Numbered from the stretch's first letter, positions 1 to 8,619 are shown. The stretch is 33,188 nucleotides of DNA from Acidobacteriota bacterium (GCA_022566415.1 JADFIY010000008.1:1-33188), one strand, 5' to 3'. The notes: generated by a model from the letters alone, not told the origin. Numbers and translations: made by a program.

Positions 1-29
1 AGTATGACTCATTTGTTCACTCTTTAGGC

Positions 30-938
30 TTACTGTCCCTTAAATGCTCGAAGTATATCGTTATACGTTACAAATATTATCAGGGTAAATAAAAGTACCA
101 TCCCCACTTGTTGAGCAATTCCACGCACTTTGACAGACAGAGGCGAACCCTTTATTTTTTCTATAGCCAGAAATACCAGATGTCCGCCGTCAAGAATCGG
201 AATGGGCAAAAGATTCAAAATGGCCAGGTTGACGTTGATCAGCACAAGGATGTAAAGAAACCACCTGATGTCGTTTAAGGCCGTCTTGTAAAGGACGTCG
301 AAAATACCCACGGGTCCGCTCAATTTGTCCAGACCGATATCCGAATGGCGGCTGAAAAGTGCGCCCAAAACATTTACGGTCATTACCACGACATCGTAGA
401 CTTGATTTAATGGGTTGATGTACTCGAGCCATAATTTTCTCTCGATAACTAAACCGAAACTTGGTGTCGTATCCCCTTCGGTGGTGATTACAACACTTTC
501 CGGTTTCATAGGAAATCCGATTTTCTCTCCGTCGCGTTCAATCGTTACCTCGATTAACTTTTCGGGATACTTTTCGAGGTAACGGGAAATTGCGTAGGAC
601 GTATATATGGCCGCTCCGTCCAATGCCAGGATTCTATCGCCAGAGAGCAGGCCGGCGCGAGCGGCGGGGGAATTTTCATAGAGGCGGTCTATTACCATCT
701 GTTCGGCTGGAATTACGCCGATTTTGCGCAATTTATCTGCGCCGGAAAGCAGCGGGATGATCTCGATGTCCAAAACCTGGTTGTCGCGCTCGACCTTGAG
801 TATCGTTTGCGGTTTTCCGTCAGGTGTGCGGCCTGATCCGGTGACAAGCGCTTGCTGCAAGTCGGTCCAGAATCTGATAGGGTTGCCGTCGATTTGCAAA
901 ACGCGGTCTCCGGCCAATAGACTCGACTGGAGAGCAGG
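30..938 (-). CDS. rseP: RseP/site-2 protease (M50) C-terminal fragment: PDZ repeats plus NLLPIPILDGGHLVF motif; N-terminal HExxH part absent; in-frame chimera with nrdJ
   Basis: Translation ...LLAGDRVLQIDGNPI...NSPAARAGLLSGDRILALDG...LSGPVGIFDV...NLLPIPILDGGHLVF... is typical of RseP PDZ and second metal-ligand regions. AT content is visibly higher than in the rest of the window. Confidence 0.8.
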   Translation of the reverse strand, partial: PALQSSLLAGDRVLQIDGNPIRFWTDLQQALVTGSGRTPDGKPQTILKVERDNQVLDIEIIPLLSGADKLRKIGVIPAEQMVIDRLYENSPAARAGLLSGDRILALDGAAIYTSYAISRYLEKYPEKLIEVTIERDGEKIGFPMKPESVVITTEGDTTPSFGLVIERKLWLEYINPLNQVYDVVVMTVNVLGALFSRHSDIGLDKLSGPVGIFDVLYKTALNDIRWFLYILVLINVNLAILNLLPIPILDGGHLVFLAIEKIKGSPLSVKVRGIAQQVGMVLLFTLIIFVTYNDILRAFKGQ

Positions 939-1463
939 GGACTCGACGTTCTCGCCTGTCTCCGGATCCACGAACCAGAAACCTTGCGCCGTACCCTCGA
1001 TGCCGTACTGATGGTGGAGCCCGGTGTTGAACCACTGCGGCGAGTTCGGTGCCGCCATCTGGTGCAGAAGCATGTAGGCGATCTCGTCCTCGAATGCCTT
1101 GGCATCGTCCGCCCCGGCGAAGTACCCGTGCTGCTCTCCCCACCAGCGCCACGTGGTCGCCAGCCGATTGATGACCTGACGCGCCGAGGTCTCCGGACCG
1201 ACCACCGGGTTTCCTTCATCGTCGACAATGGGCTCACCATCTTCGTCGAGGTGGGGAACGCCCGCCTTGCGGAAGTACTTGGAGACCATGATGTCGCCGG
1301 CGACCTGTGACCAAGCAGCGGGAATCTCGGCATCCTCCATCTCGAAGACCACCGATCCGTCCGGGTTGGTAATCCGGGAGTCCCTTGTCAGCCACTCGAC
1401 GTTTTGGTAAGGGTCCTCGCCGGCATTCGTAAACCGGCGCTCGATCTGCAACCCCTTGTTCAT
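939..1463 (-). CDS. nrdJ: Vitamin B12-dependent class II ribonucleotide reductase, N-terminal fragment (truncated at chimeric junction)
   Basis: MNKGLQIERRFTNAGEDPYQNVEWLTRDSRITNPDGSVVFE...QVINRLATTWRWWGEQHGYF...LLHQMAAPNSPQWFNTGLHHQYGIEGTAQGFWFVDPETGE matches the NrdJ N-terminus. SD-like GGAGG upstream of the ATG at 1463. Confidence 0.87.
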
Positions 1464-1517
1464 CGGTCCTCCCTCGGCCGGGGCTTCGCCCGGTGTTATC
1501 CACACAATTACCCACCA

Positions 1518-1533
1518 CCACTAGATGTTGGGG
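1518..1533 (-). promoter_or_regulatory. Putative NrdR box 1 (CCACTAGATGTTGGGG)
   Basis: 16-bp near-palindrome of NrdR-box type upstream of nrdJ, paired with a second box 16 bp away. Confidence 0.75.
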
Positions 1534-1549
1534 TAGGGAAGCGAAAGAA

Positions 1550-1565
1550 CCCCTAGATCTAGCGT
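1550..1565 (-). promoter_or_regulatory. Putative NrdR box 2 (CCCCTAGATCTAGCGT)
   Basis: Second 16-bp NrdR-like palindrome; centre-to-centre distance 32 bp (about 3 helical turns), typical of tandem NrdR boxes. Confidence 0.75.
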
Positions 1566-1568
1566 GCT

Positions 1569-1592
1569 ACACGAGTGTAATTACACGCGTGT
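1569..1592. other. 24-bp near-perfect palindrome ACACGAGTGTAATTACACGCGTGT overlapping the nrdJ -10
   Basis: Perfect inner 12-bp palindrome GTGTAATTACAC; one mismatched pair over 24 bp. Confidence 0.6.
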
Positions 1593-1602
1593 GTTCCGTC
1601 AA
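1574..1602 (-). promoter_or_regulatory. Candidate housekeeping-sigma promoter of nrdJ: TTGACG-N17-TACACT
   Basis: On the minus strand -35 TTGACG (1597-1602) and -10 TACACT (1574-1579) with 17-bp spacing; NrdR boxes lie just downstream. Confidence 0.6.
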
Positions 1603-1760
1603 CTACTTCATTCGCTCCTGTGACGCGACTGCCCCGGCCGATGTTTCCGCCGGTCGGGGAAGCTGCACTATTTGTAGACCACGCGCTCGCTGTGGGCAAG
1701 CGGATACGCTCGGTGTTTTTCGCGATGGCGAGAACGTTTTCGCGACCAGGCCTTTGCGCC

Positions 1761-1904
1761 GGCCTCCGGCCTCCGGCCTCCGGTCTCGGGCCAGCGGGAA
1801 CTCCGGATTCGGGATTCGGGAGCTGGGAGCTGGGAGCTGGGAACTGGGAACTGGGAACTTGCGACTTGCGACTCGTGACTTGCAACTCGTGACCCGCGAC
1901 TCAC
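1761..1904. repeat. Heptanucleotide tandem repeat array (GGCCTCC units, then CTGGGAG/CTGGGAA/CTTGCGA/CTCGTGA units)
   Basis: Runs of 7-bp units read directly from the sequence; abuts the stop codon of the MFS gene (1901-1903, minus strand). Confidence 0.88.
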
Positions 1905-3331
1905 ACTCTCGCTTCCCTGGCGCGCTCTTCGAGTATGCCTTCGATCTCGACGATGTCGCCGGGGCAGGTTTGCGACGCCTTCCAGTAGCAGAACCCGGTG
2001 GGGAGGAAGAACACCTGGAAGACGGAAAGACCGAGCGCCCAGTTGAACGGTGGAGGCACCGCCCGCTCGATCGCCGTCGCGGTGGCGGCGGTGGCGGCGG
2101 CACCCAGCGAGCGGCCAAGCCCGTTGACCAGGTTCCCCATCCCGTAGACCGTGCCGCGGTGCTCCGGCAGGTTGACGTCGGTGATCAGCGCAAACCAGTT
2201 GGGAGAGTCTGCCGAGGTCAAGGCGAGAGCGAGGATCGCAGCGGCGAAAGCGGCACCCACCCAGGGGTTGGTCACCAGGCTGCGCAACACCTCGCCGATG
2301 AGGACCACCGTGCTCGCTCCTTCGGTCACCTCGAGGCCGCGCAGCGGGATCCAGAAAAACGCAAGGAAGAAGGGGATCGCGGCGAGGATGCCGAAGGCGG
2401 ACAGGAGGGCGCGCCCGCGCAATGTCCGCCGTTGGAGCCGGTCACCGAGATGCCCGAACAGGATCGAGAACAAGGCCCCCACGGTGAACAGCGTCGCAAA
2501 CAGGCCGCCGACGCGCGTGCCGGTTGCTGGGCCGTAGCCCTCGGCGATGACCTTTTGCTGGTAGAGGAGCGGGACCCAGATCAGCGAGCCGTAGGCGATC
2601 TGAGCGGTGAGGCCCTGCAGGATCAACCACAGGTTGGTTCGGCGTTGCAGCAAGGAGGGGAGTTGCGAGCGATCGATGTGGTACTCGTAGTCGCCTCCGG
2701 CCTCGTAGAGCGCGGCCAGCGCCGGCTCCTTGTAACCGCGCGGGGCCTCGAAGGTCGGGATGTACAAGAGGGCGAACAGGAACCCGGCGGCTGCGATTAC
2801 GACCAGCGGGATCCGGAAGTTCTCCGCACCCAACTGGGAGGCAAGCAGTGCGCCGACCACTCCCCCCACCCCCTGCGAGATGCCCCAGAAGCTCATCGCA
2901 AAGCCCCGTCTTGCCGGTCCAATGAAATCGGAGATGACCGAGAATGCGATAGAGGCGATCGACCCGAGCCCGACGCCGACCACCATTTGCCACAGCGCGA
3001 GTTGCCAGATGTTGTCCGCCGTAGCCGATAGCAGGGTTGCCCCCGACCAAATGATCGTTCCCCAGAACAGGAGTGGCTTTCGCGATCGAGCGTCCCCCGC
3101 GTAGCCCCAGACGACTGCGGTGAGGGCGGTGACGAGGATGGTTACTCCCGATAGCACGCCGATGGCGACCGCCGACGTGCCAAGGGAGTCGGAAACCGGC
3201 AGCACCATCGACGGCAGCATCACCAGCGCCGCGTTGTCCAGCGAGGCGAGGATGACGAACACGACGACCGTGTACGCGACGTGTGTAGGACCGCCCCACC
3301 AGCTGGGATGTCGAATTCTCACGGTGGCCAC
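1901..3331 (-). CDS. MFS transporter
   Basis: 476 aa with many hydrophobic helices; WGYAGDARSRKPLLFWG and FGHLGDRLQRRTLRGRALL resemble MFS loop motifs. Confidence 0.85.
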   Translation of the reverse strand: MATVRIRHPSWWGGPTHVAYTVVVFVILASLDNAALVMLPSMVLPVSDSLGTSAVAIGVLSGVTILVTALTAVVWGYAGDARSRKPLLFWGTIIWSGATLLSATADNIWQLALWQMVVGVGLGSIASIAFSVISDFIGPARRGFAMSFWGISQGVGGVVGALLASQLGAENFRIPLVVIAAAGFLFALLYIPTFEAPRGYKEPALAALYEAGGDYEYHIDRSQLPSLLQRRTNLWLILQGLTAQIAYGSLIWVPLLYQQKVIAEGYGPATGTRVGGLFATLFTVGALFSILFGHLGDRLQRRTLRGRALLSAFGILAAIPFFLAFFWIPLRGLEVTEGASTVVLIGEVLRSLVTNPWVGAAFAAAILALALTSADSPNWFALITDVNLPEHRGTVYGMGNLVNGLGRSLGAAATAATATAIERAVPPPFNWALGLSVFQVFFLPTGFCYWKASQTCPGDIVEIEGILEERAREARV

Positions 3332-3346
3332 GACCCGGTGTCCGGG

Positions 3347-3604
3347 TCAGCTTGTGGGACCGGACTCGGGGCTCTCTGGATCCATCGACTCGACCGGGGG
3401 TGACGTGACCGGCGCCGGTTGCTCTGACGTCTTGCCGAACGGAGCCCACCAGGCCATCACAAGGCCGAGAACGATCCCGAGCAGCGGCAGGATCCATAGG
3501 AAGTCGCTGTGCAGCGGGATCACCCCCCACAGGAACAGCGAGATACCGAGTAGGAAACCGAAAAGGAACCCGGAGATCACGCCGAGGATGGGTCTGCCCT
3601 TCAC
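3347..3604 (-). CDS. Small membrane protein (85 aa, two predicted TM segments)
   Basis: VKGRPILGVISGFLFGFLLGISLFLWGVIPLHSDFLWILPLLGIVLGLVMAWWAPFGKT...; GTG start overlaps the upstream TGA (GTGA). Confidence 0.65.
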   Translation of the reverse strand: MKGRPILGVISGFLFGFLLGISLFLWGVIPLHSDFLWILPLLGIVLGLVMAWWAPFGKTSEQPAPVTSPPVESMDPESPESGPTS

Positions 3605-4155
3605 GGCTTTCTCCTTCCTGCGGCCAGGGTACCGGCGCCGGCGAGAACCGTGACGGCAGCAGCACCGACAGCGACGCCGCCGGGACTCCCGGAGATGGAA
3701 ACGGTGACGACTGCTTCGCAGACGGTCCCGCCGTGGTTGTGCCAGGCGGTCACTTGCATTCCGCCGGTTCCTTGTGGGGTGAAGTCCGGCAGGTCGTAGG
3801 TGTACTCGCCGCCGGCGCTGACCTCTTTCGTGGCTCCGACCCACCCCACGATCTGCCAGGAAAGGCGGGGTAGCCGGATCACCACGCCGCCCTCGAAGGG
3901 GATCTCCTCGTCGCTGGGTTCGGCGGCGGGGCCGAGGTCGCCGCTGTAGCCAATGGTCGCCGACAGCGGTGCCTCGAAAACGTCGCTCCTGGGGCGGGCG
4001 GCGTCGAGGATCCTGTCGGTGGACTTGTCGGGGAACGTGGCCGAGCCGCGGCAATCGCCCCGAGTTATCTCGGCCACCGCCGGCATCGCCAGGACGCCGA
4101 CCAAGACGACGCTGAGCATCCCGAGGACCAATACGGTGGCTGCACGTCGGTGCAT
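3601..4155 (-). CDS. Exported/membrane-anchored hypothetical protein with signal peptide and C-terminal hydrophobic segment
   Basis: MHRRAATVLVLGMLSVVLVGVLAMPAVAEITRGDCRGSATFPDKSTDRILDAARPRSDVFEAPLSATIGYSG... Confidence 0.65.
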   Translation of the reverse strand: MHRRAATVLVLGMLSVVLVGVLAMPAVAEITRGDCRGSATFPDKSTDRILDAARPRSDVFEAPLSATIGYSGDLGPAAEPSDEEIPFEGGVVIRLPRLSWQIVGWVGATKEVSAGGEYTYDLPDFTPQGTGGMQVTAWHNHGGTVCEAVVTVSISGSPGGVAVGAAAVTVLAGAGTLAAGRRKP

Positions 4156-4231
4156 GGCTACCTTCCGATCTTCCGCCTGGGACGACTCTACGGCTTGGCG
4201 CCCTCCGCTGCCGGTATTCTCCGCGGCGCCT

Positions 4232-6037
4232 ATGGACGAGCTCACCCCATCGTGGCAGCCGACCCAAGCCATGATCGCCAATGCCAACGTGACCGCGTTG
4301 ATGGCCGATGCGGGCTTCAGGTATTACGAAGAGTTGCACCGCTGGTCGGTCCTTGACCCGATGGGGTTCTGGGGAACGGTCATCGACCGCCTCGGGATCG
4401 TGTTCAGCCAGTCACCGGACACCATCGTGGACGGTACTGCCGAGCATCCGATCTGGCTTGGCGGAGCCCGGATGAACATCGTCGACTCGTGTTTCACCGC
4501 GGGGTCCGATCGCACCGCGGTTGTGTACCGCCGGGACGGAGAGAACAACGGGGTCAGTTATCAAGAGCTACAAGCCGAAGTGGCACGATTCGCCAACGGT
4601 CTCTCCGACCGGGGAATCGAGCCGGGGGATCGGGTGGCGTTGGCGATGCCGATGACGATTGAATCCGTCATCGCCTATCTGGGCACGGTTGCCGCCGGAG
4701 GGGCCGTGGTCTCGATCGCCGACTCGTTCGCCGCCGACGAGATCCGCACCAGGCTCCGGCTCACCGACCCGGTGTTGATGATCACCCAGGACCAGCTGAT
4801 CCGCACCGGTCGCGTGTTTCCCATGTACGACAAGGTCGTGGAGGCAGGCGCCGATCGCTGTGTCGTGGTAGAGACCGGCGCAGACGTTCGTCTTCGCCGA
4901 CAAGACATTGCGTGGAGGCACTTCCTGAGCGACGACGCAACGCTCACCACCGTGCAGCAACACCCGGCCGCCCATACCAACATCCTGTTCTCCTCTGGCA
5001 CCACCGGGGAGCCGAAGGCGATCCCGTGGACCCACGTCACCCCGATCAAGGCAGCCATGGACGGGAGATACCACCAGGACATCCACGCCGCAGACGTCGT
5101 TGCGTGGCCAACCAACCTGGGATGGGTGATGGGGCCATGGCTGATCTACGCCACGCTGATAAACGAGGCCACCTTTGCGCTGTACGACGACGTGCCCACC
5201 GGGCGTGGCTTCGTCGAGTTCGTCGCCGATGCCGGTGTCACCGTGCTCGGGCTGGTCCCTTCCATCGTCTCGGTGTGGCGATCTACCGGCGTGCTCGACG
5301 ACGCGCCCTGGTCCGATGTCAGGGTGTTGTCGTCGACCGGAGAGGCGTCGGCACCTGACGACTACGACTGGCTGATGAACCAAGCAGGGGGTGTCCCTGT
5401 CATCGAATACTGCGGTGGCACCGAGATCGGCGGAGGGTATATCACCGGCACGGTGATCCAGGATGCCATCGCCGCCACCTTTACCACGCCGACGCTCGGC
5501 ATCGACATCCGCATCCTCGACGATGCAGGAGCCGAAGCCGATACCGGGGAGCTGTTTCTGGTCCCACCGTCGATCGGGATGTCGCAAGATCTGCTCAACC
5601 GTGACCACGACGCGGTGTACTACGAGGGAGTCCCACAAATCGACGTGCCGCTCCGGCGTCACGGCGACCACATGCGCCGGCTACCCAATGGGTACTACCG
5701 GGCCCTTGGCAGAGTCGACGACACCATGAACCTGAGCGGGATCAAGGTTTCGTCTGCCGAGATCGAGCGGGCGATCTCCGAGATCGACGGTGTGGCCGAA
5801 ACCGCCGCGATCGCCGTCTCGCCGCCCGACGGCGGTCCGAGCCGGCTGGTGGTGTATGCGGTCCCGGCCGACCCGGCCGCTGCCGACGCCGACCGGTGGA
5901 AGCAAGAGATGCAGGAGGCGATCCGGTCGCAGCTGAACCCGCTGTTCAAGGTCAGCGAGGTGGTGATCATCGATGAGCTGCCCAGGACCGCGTCAGCCAA
6001 GGTGATGCGACGGTCATTGAGGGAGTCTCACCAATGA
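4232..6037 (+). CDS. Acyl-CoA/acetyl-CoA synthetase-like AMP-forming ligase
   Basis: ANL motifs ILFSSGTTGEPKAIPWTH, YCGGTEIGGGY, YYRALGRVDDTMNLSGIKVSSAEIE, LPRTASAKVMRR. Confidence 0.88.
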   Translation: MDELTPSWQPTQAMIANANVTALMADAGFRYYEELHRWSVLDPMGFWGTVIDRLGIVFSQSPDTIVDGTAEHPIWLGGARMNIVDSCFTAGSDRTAVVYRRDGENNGVSYQELQAEVARFANGLSDRGIEPGDRVALAMPMTIESVIAYLGTVAAGGAVVSIADSFAADEIRTRLRLTDPVLMITQDQLIRTGRVFPMYDKVVEAGADRCVVVETGADVRLRRQDIAWRHFLSDDATLTTVQQHPAAHTNILFSSGTTGEPKAIPWTHVTPIKAAMDGRYHQDIHAADVVAWPTNLGWVMGPWLIYATLINEATFALYDDVPTGRGFVEFVADAGVTVLGLVPSIVSVWRSTGVLDDAPWSDVRVLSSTGEASAPDDYDWLMNQAGGVPVIEYCGGTEIGGGYITGTVIQDAIAATFTTPTLGIDIRILDDAGAEADTGELFLVPPSIGMSQDLLNRDHDAVYYEGVPQIDVPLRRHGDHMRRLPNGYYRALGRVDDTMNLSGIKVSSAEIERAISEIDGVAETAAIAVSPPDGGPSRLVVYAVPADPAAADADRWKQEMQEAIRSQLNPLFKVSEVVIIDELPRTASAKVMRRSLRESHQ

Positions 6038-6088
6038 AGCCGATCGCGGTCGTGAGCAACGACTTGACCGTTGGCGAGTCGTGAGCCG

Positions 6089-7030
6089 ATGACCGAGAGC
6101 GGCATGATCTCTCGGGAGGCGATCGAGAGCAGCTACCGCGTCATCCAAGGACATATCCGGCGGACTCCCACGATCGGCCTTGATCCAAGCGACCTCGACG
6201 TCGCCGCCAAACAGATCACACTCAAGCTCGAGCACCTGCAGCACACGGGATCGTTCAAGCCCAGAGGCGCCTTTGCCAATCTGTTGCTTCGAGACGTGGG
6301 TTCAGCCGGTGTCGCCGCCGCATCCGGAGGCAATCACGGCGCTGCGGTCGCTTACGCTGCCCGCAAGCTCGGGATCCCGGCGCATATCTTCATTCCATCG
6401 GTATCGCCACAGGCCAAGGTCGATCGGATCCGCGGCGAAAGGGCGAAGCTGACGATCGTCGGCGACCGCTACCACGAGGCGCTGCGGGCCTGCGACGAAT
6501 TCGTCGCCGAGACGTCTGCTCTCAGCGTCCATGCCTACGACCAACGGGAGACGATCCTCGGGCAGGGTTCGATCGGCCTCGAGCTCGACGAGCAGGTTCC
6601 CGACCTCGACACCTTGCTCGTATCGGTGGGCGGCGGCGGTCTCATCGCCGGTATCGCCGCCTGGTTCACCGGCAGCGTCAGGGTGATCGGGGTCGAGCCG
6701 CGCCTCTCTCCGACGCTCGCGATGGCTCTGGAAGCGGGGGCGCCCGTGGATGCTCCGGCCGACGGTGTCGCCGCCGACTCGCTGGCACCGCTTCGGGTTG
6801 GGGAGCTGGTGCTCCCGATCGCCCAGGCCCATGTCGCCGAGGTGATCCTGGTCGACGACGAGGAGATCATCGCCGCCCAAAAGCGGTTGTGGGACGTCGC
6901 ACGTGTGATCGCTGAACCCGGCGGCGCCGCAGCTGCTGCTGGGTTGCTGTCGGGCGGGTACACACCGGAGCCGGACGAGCACGTCGGCATCCTGGTCAGT
7001 GGCGCCAACACCGACGCCGTCGCCTTCTGA
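6089..7030 (+). CDS. PLP-dependent threonine/serine dehydratase family protein
   Basis: KLEHLQHTGSFKPRGAFANL (PLP-Lys motif), AASGGNHGAAVAYAARKLG, SVGGGGLIAGIAAW. Confidence 0.88.
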   Translation: MTESGMISREAIESSYRVIQGHIRRTPTIGLDPSDLDVAAKQITLKLEHLQHTGSFKPRGAFANLLLRDVGSAGVAAASGGNHGAAVAYAARKLGIPAHIFIPSVSPQAKVDRIRGERAKLTIVGDRYHEALRACDEFVAETSALSVHAYDQRETILGQGSIGLELDEQVPDLDTLLVSVGGGGLIAGIAAWFTGSVRVIGVEPRLSPTLAMALEAGAPVDAPADGVAADSLAPLRVGELVLPIAQAHVAEVILVDDEEIIAAQKRLWDVARVIAEPGGAAAAAGLLSGGYTPEPDEHVGILVSGANTDAVAF

Positions 7031-7033
7031 CAC

Positions 7034-7249
7034 CTACTCGTCCTCCTCCGGACCGGCAAGACGAAGTCTTTCGACGAGGTCGCCGAAGTGGTCCGGCTGG
7101 TTGATGAGCTCAGCCGTAAAGTCGGGGCTTTGACGGTGCCGGTCGGGATGCTCGTTGGTCTCCGGCCAGCCTATCGAGCTGCGGATCGTGCTGCCTGACC
7201 GGGCGCTCCCGTCAGGGAAGAGTCCGCCGTAAGGCGGGATGAGGATCAT
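7034..7249 (-). CDS. Small hypothetical protein (start uncertain; may extend to 7321)
   Basis: MILIPPYGGLFPDGSARSGSTIRSSIGWPETNEHPDRHRQSPDFTAELINQPDHFGDLVERLRLAGPEEDE fills an otherwise empty gap; no clear RBS. Confidence 0.42.
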   Translation of the reverse strand: MILIPPYGGLFPDGSARSGSTIRSSIGWPETNEHPDRHRQSPDFTAELINQPDHFGDLVERLRLAGPEEDE

Positions 7250-7353
7250 GGATGGTGGTGACTTGGACCACTTGGGTGCACTTCGAAGTCCGACTGGTCG
7301 GCCAAACTGAACCGCGCTCATAGGATGGGCGCACAGGAAGGAGGCCGGGGCAA

Positions 7354-8238
7354 GTGACCGATCGTCCGTACGCGGCTTTGCGCGATCGGCTCGTTGGGTT
7401 CAGCGGTGTCGTCATGCTGCTCGGCATGGCGGAGACGGGAAAGACCGAGCTTGCCAAACTGATCGTCGCCGACGCGATCGCCTCCGGCACTTCGGTCGCC
7501 TTCGTCGACGGGGACGTTGGATCGAACGTGGCCGGTCCTCCGGCGACGACGGGGCTCAAATACGTTTCCGACGTCGCTGATCTCGATCCTTCGGTTGCGC
7601 CCGTCGAGATGAGATTCGTCGGGTCGACGACGCCTCAGGGGGTGGTGCTACCACACGTGGTGGCCGTAGCGACGTTGGTCGAAGTGGCTAGACCGAACGC
7701 TGAGCTGATCGTTGTCGACACATCTGGAATCGTGGCCGGGGTCGTCGGGCAGACCCTCAAATACCACTTGTGGGAGCTGATCCGCCCCGACCTCGTGATC
7801 GCGCTGGAGCGCGGGGAAGAGCTGGAGCCCATCATCGGGATGCTGCGCAGGTTCCTTTCGGCGAGAATCGCCACCGCCGAACCCGCAGGCGAGGTCATTG
7901 CTCCCTCTCCACTCGAGCGCCGGGAGCGGCAATCCAAAGCGTTCGCCGCCGCCCTGGCGCCACCGCTGCAACGGTGGCGGGTGCAAACCACGGTCTTTGC
8001 CCCGACGCTCCCCGACGGGTTCGATCCGTCCCGGCTGGATGGGATGCTGGTTGGGGTGCTCGATGATCAAGGCCGGTGCCTTGGCCTCGGCGTATTGGAA
8101 CACGACGATGACGTCCTCAGGGTGGCGACACACCACGGCGATTCCATGCGCGGCCTCAGACTCGGATCAATGCGAGTCGATCTGGAGACCTTCGACACGC
8201 AGCGGGTCCGGCTCCGCCAGCTCATCTTCGGGATTTGA
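7354..8238 (+). CDS. Clp1/Grc3-like P-loop protein (candidate polynucleotide 5'-hydroxyl kinase family)
   Basis: Walker A GMAETGKTELAK, VAFVDGDVGSNVAGPPATTGLKY, VVDTSGIV, lid-like SPLERRERQSKAF; AGGAGG SD before GTG. Confidence 0.65.
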   Translation: MTDRPYAALRDRLVGFSGVVMLLGMAETGKTELAKLIVADAIASGTSVAFVDGDVGSNVAGPPATTGLKYVSDVADLDPSVAPVEMRFVGSTTPQGVVLPHVVAVATLVEVARPNAELIVVDTSGIVAGVVGQTLKYHLWELIRPDLVIALERGEELEPIIGMLRRFLSARIATAEPAGEVIAPSPLERRERQSKAFAAALAPPLQRWRVQTTVFAPTLPDGFDPSRLDGMLVGVLDDQGRCLGLGVLEHDDDVLRVATHHGDSMRGLRLGSMRVDLETFDTQRVRLRQLIFGI

Positions 8239-8322
8239 GAGTCACGAGTCGCAAGTCACAAGTCGCAAGTTCCGAGTTATCCGGTGGCCGGTTGCCGGTG
8301 GCCGAGTTTCCAGTTCCCAACT
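8239..8322. repeat. 12 consecutive 7-bp units directly after the stop codon (GAGTCAC GAGTCGC AAGTCAC AAGTCGC AAGTTCC GAGTTAT CCGGTGG CCGGTTG CCGGTGG CCGAGTT TCCAGTT CCCAACT)
   Basis: Direct parsing; begins at the base after TGA (8236-8238). Confidence 0.9.
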
Positions 8323-8347
8323 GATTCGATCGACCCACTGCCAAAGG

Positions 8348-8427
8348 GGATGGCCCAAGTTACCCTTGCAGTCGGTCCCCGCACTTCCCCGAACGAGGTA
8401 TGGCTGCTCCGGCACCTTGGGCCATCC
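8348..8427. other. Large intergenic inverted repeat: 12-bp perfect arms GGATGGCCCAAG / CTTGGGCCATCC with 56-nt loop
   Basis: Arms at 8348-8359 and 8416-8427. Confidence 0.7.
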
Positions 8428-8555
8428 ACCGACGACCATACGGATTGGCGGCCGCCGGTTCAAGCACCCTGTTTTAGTCAAAGACGGGCTGATTTCTGTT
8501 CGCGGCGTTGTTCACTTGAGCCTCGATGGACCTAGCTGGGTGTCGGGGACCGAGG

Positions 8556-8597
8556 TTCTCCACATACCCACAGCAATCCACAGGTCCTTGTGCACAA
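8556..8597. promoter_or_regulatory. Cluster of DnaA-box-like 9-mers (TTCTCCACA, CAATCCACA, TTGTGCACAA)
   Basis: Near-matches to TTWTNCACA or actinobacterial TTGTCCACA within ~42 bp; functional role unproven. Confidence 0.35.
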
Positions 8598-8619
8598 CAC
8601 CATGTCGACAAGTTCTTCA

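Noticed and set aside
1493-3031. 512-aa plus-strand ORF
   Set aside because: Antisense to the MFS gene and running through the nrdJ promoter and heptamer array; composition is shadow-ORF-like.
6034-6084. 16-codon ORF MKPIAVVSNDLTVGES overlapping the synthetase stop (ATGA)
   Set aside because: Too short, no further support; probably chance or a decayed start.
8348-8427. SRP (4.5S) RNA
   Set aside because: The minus strand has GGUGCCGGAGCAGCC but lacks the full GGUCAGGxCCGGAAGGxAGCAGCC tip; not sufficient for a call.
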